This document shows positions 14,525-22,167 of a DNA stretch of 23,762 bases, piece by piece. The notes below the pieces were generated by a model. It saw only the letters and a program-made list of their open reading frames with translations. It was not told the DNA's origin and did no database searches. Position 1 is the first letter of the stretch. The number at the start of each line of letters is the position of its first letter. Source of the DNA: a virus; IMG/VR virus record IMGVR_UViG_3300031952_000146, positions 1 through 23,762 of that record. One strand, 5' to 3'. The translations under genes were made by a program, and so were the position numbers.

Positions 14525-15267
14525 GAAAAGCTGGAATCAAGCAACGACAAGGATCTGGATCCTGGGAGCAGTTAACTAACCGGCAAACACGCCGGATTAG
14601 TCGAGCTTATGATGAATGGAGCGCCCAGACTAGACGAGTTCTTAATAAGATGGCGAAGGGCGGAGCAACCATCGCTGATCAACAAAGAGTCCTCGAGCAA
14701 GCGCTTCGAGCTTTCGAGCGTCAAATGATTCAGATCTATACCCGGGGCATCGATATTGCCAAGAATGCCTCAGCCGGCAGTAGGAAAGAGCATCCAGATC
14801 TGCTTCGCTTGACTGATAGTAAGAAAGTCGAGGGGGATCGCATGATTACGCAGAATCTTATCCCCCTAATCTCTGCTAGCCTTATGCCGGCAATCATAGC
14901 GGGGCTAGCGTTCGATTCAAGCAAACTACAGGATGCCTTTTTATCTACCAGATCCATGGCGCCGCAATATTCAGGCGGTGCCTGGGTGATGATCTTCGAA
15001 ACGCAGCGCATGCTAGGATATGCCAGAGAGTCTGAGCGGTTAGCGCAAGGGTTACTGATTGAAAAGGTGCGCTGGATACTGGATCCCCGGGCTGAGCATT
15101 GCGATGATTCAGCCGGCTTTCATGGTTGCGTTAACCTGGTCGGCGAATATGATAACTGGAATGCACTTCCTACCGTTCCTGCTGCGCAGGTGACTTGTCG
15201 TGGAAATTGTAGATGTAGATTGGAAGTGTTCAGAGATGGAATCTGGCAAAGGGGTGTCTATGAATAG
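14521..15267 (+). CDS. Mu gpF-like minor head protein
   Basis: The 248-residue protein has a long helical N-terminal region and a C-terminal cysteine cluster typical of MuF/SPP1 gp7-type head morphogenesis proteins. Cys194 (AEHCDDSAG), Cys203, Cys226, Cys230 and Cys232 (TCRGNCRCRLEV) should bind a metal, with the LPTVPAAQVTC turn between. These proteins help form the head with the portal and are sometimes packaged. It is coupled to the portal (ATGA). Its stop is followed by a promoter for the next gene. Confidence 0.8.
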   Translation: MRKAGIKQRQGSGSWEQLTNRQTRRISRAYDEWSAQTRRVLNKMAKGGATIADQQRVLEQALRAFERQMIQIYTRGIDIAKNASAGSRKEHPDLLRLTDSKKVEGDRMITQNLIPLISASLMPAIIAGLAFDSSKLQDAFLSTRSMAPQYSGGAWVMIFETQRMLGYARESERLAQGLLIEKVRWILDPRAEHCDDSAGFHGCVNLVGEYDNWNALPTVPAAQVTCRGNCRCRLEVFRDGIWQRGVYE

Positions 15268-15273
15268 GAACTC

Positions 15274-15303
15274 TTGACAAAATGAAGATATCAACCTTAT
15301 CAT
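15274..15303 (+). promoter_or_regulatory. Sigma-70-like promoter in the head operon
   Basis: TTGACA at 15274-15279 is consensus, the spacer is 18 bases, and TATCAT at 15298-15303 matches five of six -10 bases. The start would be near 15310, just before AAAGGAGGT at 15305-15313. It would give extra mRNA for the protease, scaffold and capsid genes. Confidence 0.55.
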
Positions 15304-15321
15304 TAAAGGAGGTACACGAAA

Positions 15322-15348
15322 ATGCAGCAACTAAGAGGTGAACCATGA
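15322..15348 (+). CDS. Eight-codon leader peptide
   Basis: A reading frame of eight codons (MQQLRGEP) has the best ribosome site in this area (AAAGGAGGT at 15305-15313, eight bases upstream). Its TGA overlaps the ATG of the protease gene (ATGA at 15345-15348). It could set the protease translation rate by coupling. The downstream ATG also has its own AGAGGTG. Confidence 0.4.
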   Translation: MQQLRGEP

Positions 15349-16961
15349 GTCCATTCGGGCCCTATGATTCATTTTCAGACTGCGTAGCAAAGAACGCAGA
15401 CAAATCCTCGCCCGAACCTTTCTGCGCCTGGTTGGAACATAAGATCAGTGGTAAGTGGCCTTCAGAATCAAGCATGCCGGCTGACGCCTGGGCTGTCTAC
15501 CGGGAGGCTTATGCTCAATATCTGGATTCTTCAGCCAAACCGGTGCAGTTAGCAGAGAAGGAGGCTACAGAATCCGCTAAGAAAGCGGTCAAAGATGCGG
15601 GATGGGAGTTTTCCCGTATCGGATGGATCAAGGCTTATGCAGCGCCCAAGATGCGCCATGTCACCGGAGTAAGAATCTTTGAAACTGGCACCTGGACAGA
15701 TTCTTCGGGGAAAATCCGGGAGTGGACCGGAAAAGACCTGGATGTACTGGTGGAAGCCTTTGGCGCGGGCGTTCCAGGCATTGTTCCTGTAAAAGCGGGA
15801 CATACGCCTGATTCATTCAATCGAAAGCTAGCTGAAAAGCTAGACATACCCGTTGAATTGGTAATTGGGGATCAAGGCAAGGGCCAGATCTCCATTGGCC
15901 GAATGGTCACGCTTGAACGAAGAGGCAATATGCTTATTGCTTCATTTGAGCGTGTCCCGGATGCGGTTGCAGAGCTAATCGAGCTTGGTATGTATCGGAC
16001 AGTCTCAGTAGAGATTGAGGATAACTTAGGTGGATTTAGCTCTGCTATCACTGCAGTAGCTCTGCTGGGGGCTGAAGAGCCAGCGGTTGCAGGCGCAACA
16101 TTAGACAGAGCGCTCGTTTTCGGGGGGAAACGAGACAAAGCGCAAGTGCTGTCCTTCGCTAGCTCAGAAACACTCGAGGCCGAATTTACCACTCTTAACG
16201 AGAAGATGGCTGACGTGATCAAGGGCATGAGAGGGGCGCCTGTGTTCAGAGGGTTAATGCAGAATCTCCGGGGCTTGTTTGACCAGATTACCAAGAAAAG
16301 ACAGCACGAAACACCCCCAATCATATCAAAGGAGGGCAAAGACATGGAGAAGTCTATCAAAGACATGAAGAAGCTCATGCAGGCGCCGCCTGGGGTACCG
16401 CCTGAAGGTACACCGCCGCCGGCTGGTGGCGAGATGGCTGCTGCCCTGTTAGCCATAGCGCAAGCTCTTGGCTTAACAGAGGATTCTACGGTGGATGATG
16501 TCCTGGCAGCTATTGAGAAGTTGAAGGCGGGGGCTGCGCCCATGGAGCAGTACCAAAAGACGAAAACCGATCTGCAGAAAGCTACAGAGCGGATTGGCAA
16601 GCTTGAACATAATGAGCGGGTTCATGGCTACCTCGAACGGACACGTCTGTTTACCGCAGCGCCTAATAAGACACCCGAGGCCATGGCGGTAGAGCTAGCG
16701 GAACTGGAAGAGATCGCCGGCAAGCCCAAGGCTGACAGTCTCTTGCAAACCTTCCAGGACCTGCAAAAGGCCGGGGAGGCTGCAGGGAAGGTGCTGGGAT
16801 CCTCTCGCCCTGGAGCGAAAACCGCTGATTATGAGGCCAAGCTGACCGAATATATGAAGGCCAATCCCACTGTTACCCGGGCGCAAGCTCACAAAGTTGT
16901 CATGAAGTTGTTCCCGGATCTTCGTGAGCAAGATCGGATCGATCAGAGAGAAACCAAATAG
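15345..16961 (+). CDS. Prohead protease fused to scaffold
   Basis: This 538-residue protein is a Mu I-like protease followed by a scaffold. A short Cys motif domain is first (SFSDCVAKN and PEPFCAWLEHKISGKWP, 9-39). The protease part spans about 85-265: His153 (VKAGHTPDSF) and Ser221 (YRTVSVEIED) are the likely catalytic pair, and ITAVALLGAEEPAV (235-248) is the family signature. From about 290 the sequence is scaffold-like: a Pro-rich stretch, helices with VDDVLAAIEKLKAG and a Glu/Lys-rich coiled coil. An internal start at Met334 gives a second product. The protease should digest the scaffold during head maturation. Confidence 0.8.
   Translation: MSPFGPYDSFSDCVAKNADKSSPEPFCAWLEHKISGKWPSESSMPADAWAVYREAYAQYLDSSAKPVQLAEKEATESAKKAVKDAGWEFSRIGWIKAYAAPKMRHVTGVRIFETGTWTDSSGKIREWTGKDLDVLVEAFGAGVPGIVPVKAGHTPDSFNRKLAEKLDIPVELVIGDQGKGQISIGRMVTLERRGNMLIASFERVPDAVAELIELGMYRTVSVEIEDNLGGFSSAITAVALLGAEEPAVAGATLDRALVFGGKRDKAQVLSFASSETLEAEFTTLNEKMADVIKGMRGAPVFRGLMQNLRGLFDQITKKRQHETPPIISKEGKDMEKSIKDMKKLMQAPPGVPPEGTPPPAGGEMAAALLAIAQALGLTEDSTVDDVLAAIEKLKAGAAPMEQYQKTKTDLQKATERIGKLEHNERVHGYLERTRLFTAAPNKTPEAMAVELAELEEIAGKPKADSLLQTFQDLQKAGEAAGKVLGSSRPGAKTADYEAKLTEYMKANPTVTRAQAHKVVMKLFPDLREQDRIDQRETK
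16328..16336 (+). promoter_or_regulatory. Internal ribosome site for the nested scaffold
   Basis: AAAGGAGGG lies inside the protease gene, with GGAGG ending eight bases before an in-frame ATG (16344). A match this good within a coding frame is unlikely to be chance. Confidence 0.6.
16344..16961 (+). CDS. Nested scaffold protein (internal start)
   Basis: The ATG at 16344 is in frame with the protease gene (codon 334) and would give a separate 205-residue scaffold. It starts MEKSIKDMKKLMQAPPG, has a Pro/Gly hinge, then a helical body with LEHNERVHGYLERTRLF, and ends in the basic/acidic DLREQDRIDQRETK. This copies the arrangement of lambda C and Nu3, where a scaffold is made from an internal start in the protease gene. 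Free scaffold is normally needed in more copies than protease, which this would provide. Confidence 0.6.
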   Translation: MEKSIKDMKKLMQAPPGVPPEGTPPPAGGEMAAALLAIAQALGLTEDSTVDDVLAAIEKLKAGAAPMEQYQKTKTDLQKATERIGKLEHNERVHGYLERTRLFTAAPNKTPEAMAVELAELEEIAGKPKADSLLQTFQDLQKAGEAAGKVLGSSRPGAKTADYEAKLTEYMKANPTVTRAQAHKVVMKLFPDLREQDRIDQRETK

Positions 16962-17002
16962 AGGTCGATTCCCTAATAGAAAACGAGTAAGGAGGCACGA
17001 TA

Positions 17003-17404
17003 ATGCCACAAGCGAACGAGAAAAGTATCTGGACTGAGAGCTTCATAGCTGGAGGCAACCTATCGGCCAAGCAGTATTATGGCGTAAAGCTGAGCGCAGA
17101 TCGCACAGTAGTCATATTTGCTGCTAATACCGATATTCCGGTAGGGATATTGCTTAACGCCCCGGAATCCGGCCAGGAAGCTCAGGTATGTGTGATAGGT
17201 CGAAGCCCAGTAGTGCTGAGTGGCACTTTAGTTGCAGGGGAACCCATTTATTTCCATTCCGATGGAACTGCAAAGAAGTGGACACCTGGCAGCGATATCA
17301 CCAAATACTGTGCTGGGTATATCACGAAGGGCGGCGCCTCGGGAGAGATCGCCGAAGCCCTCATACAATGCGCTAATCCTGTTAAGGGTGCGGCCTCTAC
17401 ATAG
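17003..17404 (+). CDS. Capsid cement / DUF2190-like protein
   Basis: A 133-residue beta-rich protein with the DUF2190 (phage capsid cement) layout: KSIWTESFIAGGNLSAKQYYGVKL, then VVIFAANTDIPVGILLNAPESGQEAQVCVIGRSPVVLSG and a C-terminal GYITKGGASGEIAEALIQCANP. These small proteins sit on or stabilise the capsid and lie between protease and capsid genes, as here. A strong AAGGAGG ribosome site precedes it. Confidence 0.75.
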   Translation: MPQANEKSIWTESFIAGGNLSAKQYYGVKLSADRTVVIFAANTDIPVGILLNAPESGQEAQVCVIGRSPVVLSGTLVAGEPIYFHSDGTAKKWTPGSDITKYCAGYITKGGASGEIAEALIQCANPVKGAAST

Positions 17405-17432
17405 TATGGTCCAGCCCTGAAGGAGTAGAAAC

Positions 17433-18386
17433 ATGCCAAATCCAACTAAAAGCACGATTCATATCGATGGCCCCCTGTCTGATATCGCCATAGCATACAA
17501 GCAGGAAGGGTTCATCGCTGATACGGTTTTCCCGATTGTACCGGTGGACAAGCAATCGGACAAGTTCTACATCTGGGACAAGGACTTCTGGATGAGGAAT
17601 GCGGTAGAGCGCAGGACTCCCGGAGATACCTATCCTGAGGGTAGGATGAAGATTTCTAATTCACCGTTCTACTGCAACCTGTTTCACCTGGGCTACGGCC
17701 TGCCGGATGAAGATGTTGCAAACCAAGATGATGCGGTGCAGTTGGAGATCACCGGGGCCGAATGGCTGGCGCAGCAGTTCCTGTTGAACCGAGAGCTGTC
17801 CCTGGTATCTGATATCTTTGCTCTCACCAAATGGGAGACTGACGTAGTAGGCGGCACCAACTTCCCGCTCTGGAGTGACTACGTTAACTCCGATCCTGTC
17901 AGTGATGTGTTGCTGGGACGCCAGACTATTCAGAAGTCGACCGGCCAGCTTGCCAATACCCTTATCATAGGGCAAGAGGTTTTTGATGTGCTGGCTGAGC
18001 ATCCCCTGTTACTCGACAAGTTTAAGTACACGCAGACCGGAATCCTTGAGGTCGAAGAGGTACGCCGGGCCTTGCGAGTACCGCGCTTGTTAGTGGGGGC
18101 GAGCGTCTATGAGTCTACTAACGAAGGTGACTCCACTCCCACTAGAGGGTTTATCTGGGGCAAGAACGCGTTGATGCTTCATGTCCCGGCTAATCCGGGG
18201 ATCCGCGTGCCAGCGGCCGGATATACCTTTGTCTGGCGTGGTAATTGGGGGGGTGGCTATACCGTTGCCATTTCTACCATGCGCCAGGACGACAGAGACA
18301 GAGACTTCCTGAAAGGGAAGCACGCCTTTGATCACTGCGTTTGCGCATCTGACCTGGGCTATTTCTTCTCCGCCGCTATAAGCTGA
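17433..18386 (+). CDS. Major capsid protein (HK97 fold)
   Basis: The 317-residue protein is the best candidate for the major capsid protein. It has the N-arm and E-loop region (DTVFPIVPVDKQSDKFYIWDKD to RRTPGDTYPEGRM), the spine-helix region (EITGAEWLAQQFLLNRELSLVSDIF) and the A-domain strand set (NTLIIGQEVFDVLAEHPLLLDKFKYTQTG). A C-terminal strand set with WGKNALMLHVP and ISTMRQDDRDRDF follows. Position after protease/scaffold and cement is the usual order. AAGGAG precedes the ATG. A GC-rich hairpin follows the gene. Confidence 0.85.
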   Translation: MPNPTKSTIHIDGPLSDIAIAYKQEGFIADTVFPIVPVDKQSDKFYIWDKDFWMRNAVERRTPGDTYPEGRMKISNSPFYCNLFHLGYGLPDEDVANQDDAVQLEITGAEWLAQQFLLNRELSLVSDIFALTKWETDVVGGTNFPLWSDYVNSDPVSDVLLGRQTIQKSTGQLANTLIIGQEVFDVLAEHPLLLDKFKYTQTGILEVEEVRRALRVPRLLVGASVYESTNEGDSTPTRGFIWGKNALMLHVPANPGIRVPAAGYTFVWRGNWGGGYTVAISTMRQDDRDRDFLKGKHAFDHCVCASDLGYFFSAAIS

Positions 18387-18405
18387 ACGGAAACAGAATG
18401 CTAGT

Positions 18406-18436
18406 GCGGGCGGGTAAATATAAGATGCCCGCCCGC
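18406..18436 (+). promoter_or_regulatory. Strong GC hairpin after the capsid gene
   Basis: GCGGGCGGG at 18406-18414 is perfectly complementary to CCCGCCCGC at 18428-18436 across a 13-base loop. There is no T run, so it is probably an mRNA-end protector or a partial attenuator that favours capsid message. Confidence 0.55.
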
Positions 18437-18466
18437 GGGGTAAATCTCTAATAGGAGGGATTTGCA

Positions 18467-19381
18467 ATGCAAACTATACGACACAGAGGTACGCACAGCT
18501 TTGACAGGATAACGGCAAAATTCATAGATGGCTTGCCGTTGCTAATAGTAGGCAATCAATATTTCGTTGATGGCAACAATGGCTCAGATAGTAATGCCGG
18601 GACTATATCTGGCAAAGCGCTAGCTACTGTTGCTGCTGCTATAGCCAAGGCTGTCGCAAATGACGTTATATTTGTCTTCCCCGGCGAATATGACGAAGCG
18701 GTAACAATCGCCCGCACCAAATCTAACCTAACGATTGTTGGGTTGGGGGGAAGGGGCGCTGCTTATATAGCCCCATCAGCCACAAACGCAACAGCGCTGA
18801 CGAACCATTCAGATGACTTAACCCTTGTTAATATCGGTCTGGATGGGGATGGTGCTGGCAGTGCTCTCAGCAATACCGGTTCTCGGTTAAGAGTCTACGA
18901 TTGCAAAATTGAGGGAGGAACAATCGGAGTACTTTTAACGCTAGGGACTGTCGTTCAGAAAGCAGCTGGTACCCATGGATCTGGCGCTGATCTATGGTTC
19001 TTTAATTGTGAATTCTGCTGGAACACAATTGGCATTAAACTGGTATGCACTGACTATGGGGCTGTAACACAGGTTCGCTTTCGTGATTGTACCTTTCACG
19101 ACAACTCGGCTGCCGACTTTGAAGAAGCAGCTGGTAGCGGAGGATCTGCAGCAGTGGGATTCAGAGATCTGGATATCGGAGAGTGCCATTTTCTGCGCCA
19201 AGAAGATGGAACCACTCCAACCAAGTATATCAGTCTCAACGATGCTAACGAAAATTCCGGCGTTGTTCATGGTTGTTCCTTCCCATCTGCTATCAATAGC
19301 GGATTCAATCTCGTTTCAACAGCACTAATATGGGTGGGAAACTTCCATGCCGGGGGACTCTCTACCGGACAGCCATCATAG
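18467..19381 (+). CDS. Parallel beta-helix structural protein
   Basis: The 304-residue protein reads as a right-handed parallel beta-helix. QYFVDGNNGSDSNAGT at the start resembles DUF1565/pectate-lyase-like openings, then VIFVFPGEYDEAVTIARTKSNLTIVGLGG begins coil repeats with LTLVNIGLDGDGAG, LRVYDCKIEGGT, LWFFNCEFCWNTIGIKL and VRFRDCTFHDN. A polysaccharide-binding or decorating role on the virion is plausible. It directly follows the capsid gene, so a capsid-associated role is as likely as a tail spike. AGGAGGG lies upstream. Confidence 0.75.
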   Translation: MQTIRHRGTHSFDRITAKFIDGLPLLIVGNQYFVDGNNGSDSNAGTISGKALATVAAAIAKAVANDVIFVFPGEYDEAVTIARTKSNLTIVGLGGRGAAYIAPSATNATALTNHSDDLTLVNIGLDGDGAGSALSNTGSRLRVYDCKIEGGTIGVLLTLGTVVQKAAGTHGSGADLWFFNCEFCWNTIGIKLVCTDYGAVTQVRFRDCTFHDNSAADFEEAAGSGGSAAVGFRDLDIGECHFLRQEDGTTPTKYISLNDANENSGVVHGCSFPSAINSGFNLVSTALIWVGNFHAGGLSTGQPS

Positions 19382-19394
19382 AAGAAGAATAAAA

Positions 19395-19445
19395 CAGAGG
19401 GGCGATCCGGTGCCCCTCTGAATATCACGCATAAGCTAGGCGTGA
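19395..19445 (+). terminator. Tandem hairpins between structural genes
   Basis: CAGAGGGGC at 19395-19403 pairs with GCCCCTCTG at 19412-19420 (nine pairs). TCACGC at 19425-19430 pairs with GCGTGA at 19440-19445. Neither has a T tract. They may slow transcription or protect the message; true termination here is unsure. Confidence 0.4.
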
Positions 19446-19469
19446 AATATAACCGAGAAGGAGGCTAAG

Positions 19470-19889
19470 ATGTCAATCGTAGCTGGGGCATTAACCCCTG
19501 TCGAGCAAGTCCACTATCGTCAAGCTCTCATGGCTTATCATCTAGGCGGGAGTTTCCTGGGAGATGATGAGGATTATCATGATTTCAGGTTCCCAGCCAG
19601 GGGGAAGAATGTTATCGGCGCATGCATCGCTAACCCCACGAATCAGACCTTGACCTGGGAGATCCATGGCTTGCATGCTGCTGATGCCTTGCCCGATGAT
19701 CCGGGAACAGAGAAAATCGCCAATGGCACGATTCTAACTACTGCTCATTATCATGATTACACTCATGCCTATCCCTACCCGTTCTATCTGCTGCGCTGCT
19801 ATTTTGGGACAGCGCCGACTGATGTCACTAAGAAAACTGTTAGTGTCTGGATAGACCTAGTAGCTGGAAAGCTCGAAGTAGGCGAATAA
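19470..19889 (+). CDS. Unknown structural protein before the connector genes
   Basis: I do not recognise this 139-residue protein. It looks soluble and beta-rich, with an early helix (VEQVHYRQALMAYHLGGSFLG) and then DFRFPARGKNVIGACIANPTNQTLTWEIHGLHA. It ends with FYLLRCYFGTAPTDVTKKTVSVWIDLVAGKLEVG. AGAAGGAGG precedes it and its stop overlaps the next start (TAATG). It lies between the beta-helix protein and the first connector protein, so a virion role is likely. Confidence 0.55.
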   Translation: MSIVAGALTPVEQVHYRQALMAYHLGGSFLGDDEDYHDFRFPARGKNVIGACIANPTNQTLTWEIHGLHAADALPDDPGTEKIANGTILTTAHYHDYTHAYPYPFYLLRCYFGTAPTDVTKKTVSVWIDLVAGKLEVGE

Positions 19890-20368
19890 TGTATGGCACG
19901 AAAGATGGGATTGAGCGCTTAATTGGGGATATCGTAGCTGGGCGTAAGTTTTCAACCTCTACGGTGCCAACAGTTACCCAGGTAGAGGCTGAGCTAGCGA
20001 ACGTAGCTGCAGAGATCGACAATGCCCTTGATGTGATGGGGTATGTCGTGCCGGTAGTTTCAGCCACGGATCCGCACGCTTATGCTTTCTTGAAGGCTGC
20101 TAACGAGTATGGCGCTGCCGGCAGACTCCTGGCAACAATTCCTACTGAGGCTTATGATCCTGCTGAGCAAATGGAAGATATAGGCCAGACCAGGGCGCAG
20201 ATGTATGAGAGGCATCTGAAGAACGCTCTAAAGTTGATCTGGGAACGCAAGCTCAGCGCAAGCATGGTACACGATCCCATTGAGAACCAGATCAGATCAA
20301 CTATTCCCGATGCGCTATACAAGAGAGGGATGCTGGATATCTCAGGGCAAGACGAAGAAGAAGAATGA
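19889..20368 (+). CDS. Head-tail connector protein
   Basis: The 159-residue protein fits the small helical connector (gp6/DUF1320-like adaptor) group. It has IERLIGDIVAGRKF near the start, the TQVEAELANVAAEIDNALDVMGYVVPV segment, the HAYAFLKAANEYGAAGRLL helix and a long C-terminal helix (QMYERHLKNALKLIWERKL). Connectors of this kind sit under the portal and start the tail-joining gene series. It overlaps both neighbours (TAATG and ATGA), which shows tight coupling. Confidence 0.65.
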   Translation: MYGTKDGIERLIGDIVAGRKFSTSTVPTVTQVEAELANVAAEIDNALDVMGYVVPVVSATDPHAYAFLKAANEYGAAGRLLATIPTEAYDPAEQMEDIGQTRAQMYERHLKNALKLIWERKLSASMVHDPIENQIRSTIPDALYKRGMLDISGQDEEEE

Positions 20369-20808
20369 CAACCTATCTGGACATTGAAAACGCTGTTCTT
20401 GATATCCTGCACTTGCATGATGATTTCGATGAATTCAATTGTCAGCGAGGCGGGCTGGATGGGATCAAGAAGGGCTGGAACCGGTTAATCCGCGTGATGT
20501 ATGCCCGGGTAACAAGAAAGGATCTTACCCTTGCCTTAGTAGAACATACCTGGACCATCAAGGTTGATATTTATGTTCCCTGGCGAGGAAGAATCCAGGA
20601 CATGGAGGATACCCTGGCTATTGAGCGCCAGAAGGTGATCGATCTATTAGCCCGATACCCCCTGTTAAATGCGACAGAGGGAGTATACCGGGCAGAGATT
20701 CTTACCGGTGATGCTCCAGAGCCCCTGGGAGGCAAGAAAACCGCTTATAGAGGGCAGCGACTATATTTAGAGGTTAAGCAAGCGGTTCAACCATTAAGGG
20801 TAGGCTAA
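20365..20808 (+). CDS. Tail completion / terminator protein
   Basis: The 147-residue protein is in the usual position of a tail terminator and has the expected mixed fold: a helix with LDIENAVLDILHLHDDF, a strand pair with HTWTIKVDIYVPWRG, a central helix (LAIERQKVIDLLARYPLL) and a final strand (YRGQRLYLEVKQAV). It probably caps the tail tube before head joining. The assignment is from order and shape. Its start overlaps the connector stop. Confidence 0.6.
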   Translation: MTTYLDIENAVLDILHLHDDFDEFNCQRGGLDGIKKGWNRLIRVMYARVTRKDLTLALVEHTWTIKVDIYVPWRGRIQDMEDTLAIERQKVIDLLARYPLLNATEGVYRAEILTGDAPEPLGGKKTAYRGQRLYLEVKQAVQPLRVG

Positions 20809-20810
20809 AA

Positions 20811-21329
20811 GTGGCAACTGTAATCAGTTTCGAGATACATGGCCTAAAAGAGCTACAGGATCGGCTTAACCGGGGCGATACGATAATGCGCATTACGCTT
20901 AACGAGGGATTGCGAGCAATCGGGAGACTCTTTGTGCCGGCAAAAGGGACAGGCCCCCTGGCAGATGCGACACCCAAGCGGACAGGGAAACTTGCCCGGT
21001 CGACCTTTTTCAGGATCACAGAAAAAGAGCTTCAAGAGCTTATCGTATTGCAGCCAGCTAAAACACCCGAAGAATATGGCGGCATGTTCTATGGCTGGTT
21101 CGTTAGAGAAGGGACAGAACCGCATGAGATCCGGCCAAGATTGGCAAAAGCACTGCACTTCTTTATTGGAGATGCAGAGGTTTTTGCTACCAGGGTAAAT
21201 CATCCTGGCACGAAAGCTAATCCCTATCATCATCGTGTACTGGAAAGCCTAATGCCAGAGGTTCAAGCAATCGTTGAGAAGATAGGGATCCGCATTGCGG
21301 GTTATCTATCCGGTAAGGAGGCATTATGA
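20811..21329 (+). CDS. HK97 gp10-like tail completion protein
   Basis: The 172-residue protein matches the HK97 gp10 family. It begins with ISFEIHGLKELQDRLNRGD, has TPKRTGKLARSTFF in the middle, then YGGMFYGWFVREGTEPHEIRP and VNHPGTKANPYHHRVLES near the end, which are the family's most typical parts. These proteins help join head and tail. It begins with a GTG after AAGGGTAGG and overlaps the first tail tube gene (ATGA). Confidence 0.85.
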   Translation: MATVISFEIHGLKELQDRLNRGDTIMRITLNEGLRAIGRLFVPAKGTGPLADATPKRTGKLARSTFFRITEKELQELIVLQPAKTPEEYGGMFYGWFVREGTEPHEIRPRLAKALHFFIGDAEVFATRVNHPGTKANPYHHRVLESLMPEVQAIVEKIGIRIAGYLSGKEAL

Positions 21330-21727
21330 CGACTGCAACACTCTATGACAGTGTTTTGTCTGTTTTGAAGATCAACGAACAGGATGTCTCAGCCAGCGTG
21401 GTTAATATCACTCCCCGGTTCGGGCGTGTATTGACTGAGGGAACGACTCTGGGAGCTACCCATGAGCGCACGCATCCAGGGATAGGATTGACCAGCATTG
21501 ATGTTGAATTTCTGTTCAATCAAGATGCTACAGTGGGCAGTGATACGGTGATCGGCCCGCTGTTAGGATCGAAAACACCTGTTACCTGGGATTATTTTCC
21601 CCGGGGAGAAGCTGGGAGCAAGTTTAGCGGATATTGCGTTATCGAGGCTTATCAGCCCATAACGAGAGTAGGAAGCCTGGTGAGCGCAACCTGTACGCTA
21701 CGGGGTACTAGTCGGGGCCATGAGTAA
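21326..21727 (+). CDS. Tail tube protein, first copy
   Basis: At 133 residues this is a short major-tail-tube type protein. It opens TATLYDSVLSVLKIN, has VVNITPRFGRVLTEG and TTLGATHERTHPGIGLTSIDVEFLFN, and ends YQPITRVGSLVSATCTLRG. Its sequence aligns along its whole length with the next gene, at roughly half identity by eye. Small tube proteins polymerise as hexameric rings to form the tail. It is coupled to the gp10-like gene (ATGA). Confidence 0.7.
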   Translation: MTTATLYDSVLSVLKINEQDVSASVVNITPRFGRVLTEGTTLGATHERTHPGIGLTSIDVEFLFNQDATVGSDTVIGPLLGSKTPVTWDYFPRGEAGSKFSGYCVIEAYQPITRVGSLVSATCTLRGTSRGHE

Positions 21728-21738
21728 GGAGGCATGCA

Positions 21739-22167
21739 ATGACTGAAGCAACTGTCTATGATAGTCTGGAATCTGTTCTGAAGCTAAACGATGGATCCAC
21801 GCTTCGGGATATCTCCCCTAATATCGTTTCGATCACCCCACGTTTTGCCAGCCAGATTCACGATGCCACAGCTTTAGGGGCAACACACGAACGCCCATAT
21901 GTTGGCATGAGCCTGACGAGCTTAGACTTGGAGCTTGTCTATAACGAAGATGCTAGCGTAGGGACAGATACGGTATTAGCTGCGTTACTGGAAGAGACTG
22001 ATGCGGTGGCATTCGAATACTATCCGCGGGGAACCGGCGCCGGCAAAACGAAGTTCTACGGAACGTGCTTTATTGAAAACTATCAGCCTCTTACCAGGGT
22101 GGGGTCGCTGGTAAGGGCAACTGCAACCTTGCGAGGAATTACTAGATCGAAAGGAGTAGGTTCATGA
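21739..22167 (+). CDS. Tail tube protein, second copy
   Basis: This 142-residue protein is a diverged paralog of the preceding one: EATVYDSLESVLKLN, IVSITPRFASQIHDA, TALGATHERPYVGMSLTSLDLELVYN and YQPLTRVGSLVRATATLRG. It has a few more residues in an early loop (GSTLRDISPN). Tandem tube-like genes suggest two ring types in one tail or alternative use. AGTAAGGAGG lies upstream. Its stop overlaps the chaperone gene (ATGA). Confidence 0.7.
   Translation: MTEATVYDSLESVLKLNDGSTLRDISPNIVSITPRFASQIHDATALGATHERPYVGMSLTSLDLELVYNEDASVGTDTVLAALLEETDAVAFEYYPRGTGAGKTKFYGTCFIENYQPLTRVGSLVRATATLRGITRSKGVGS

Noticed and set aside
15872-16600. Minus-strand frame of 242 codons in the protease gene
   Set aside because: The plus strand has clear protease and scaffold motifs; the reverse frame is low-complexity Ser/Ala/Pro.
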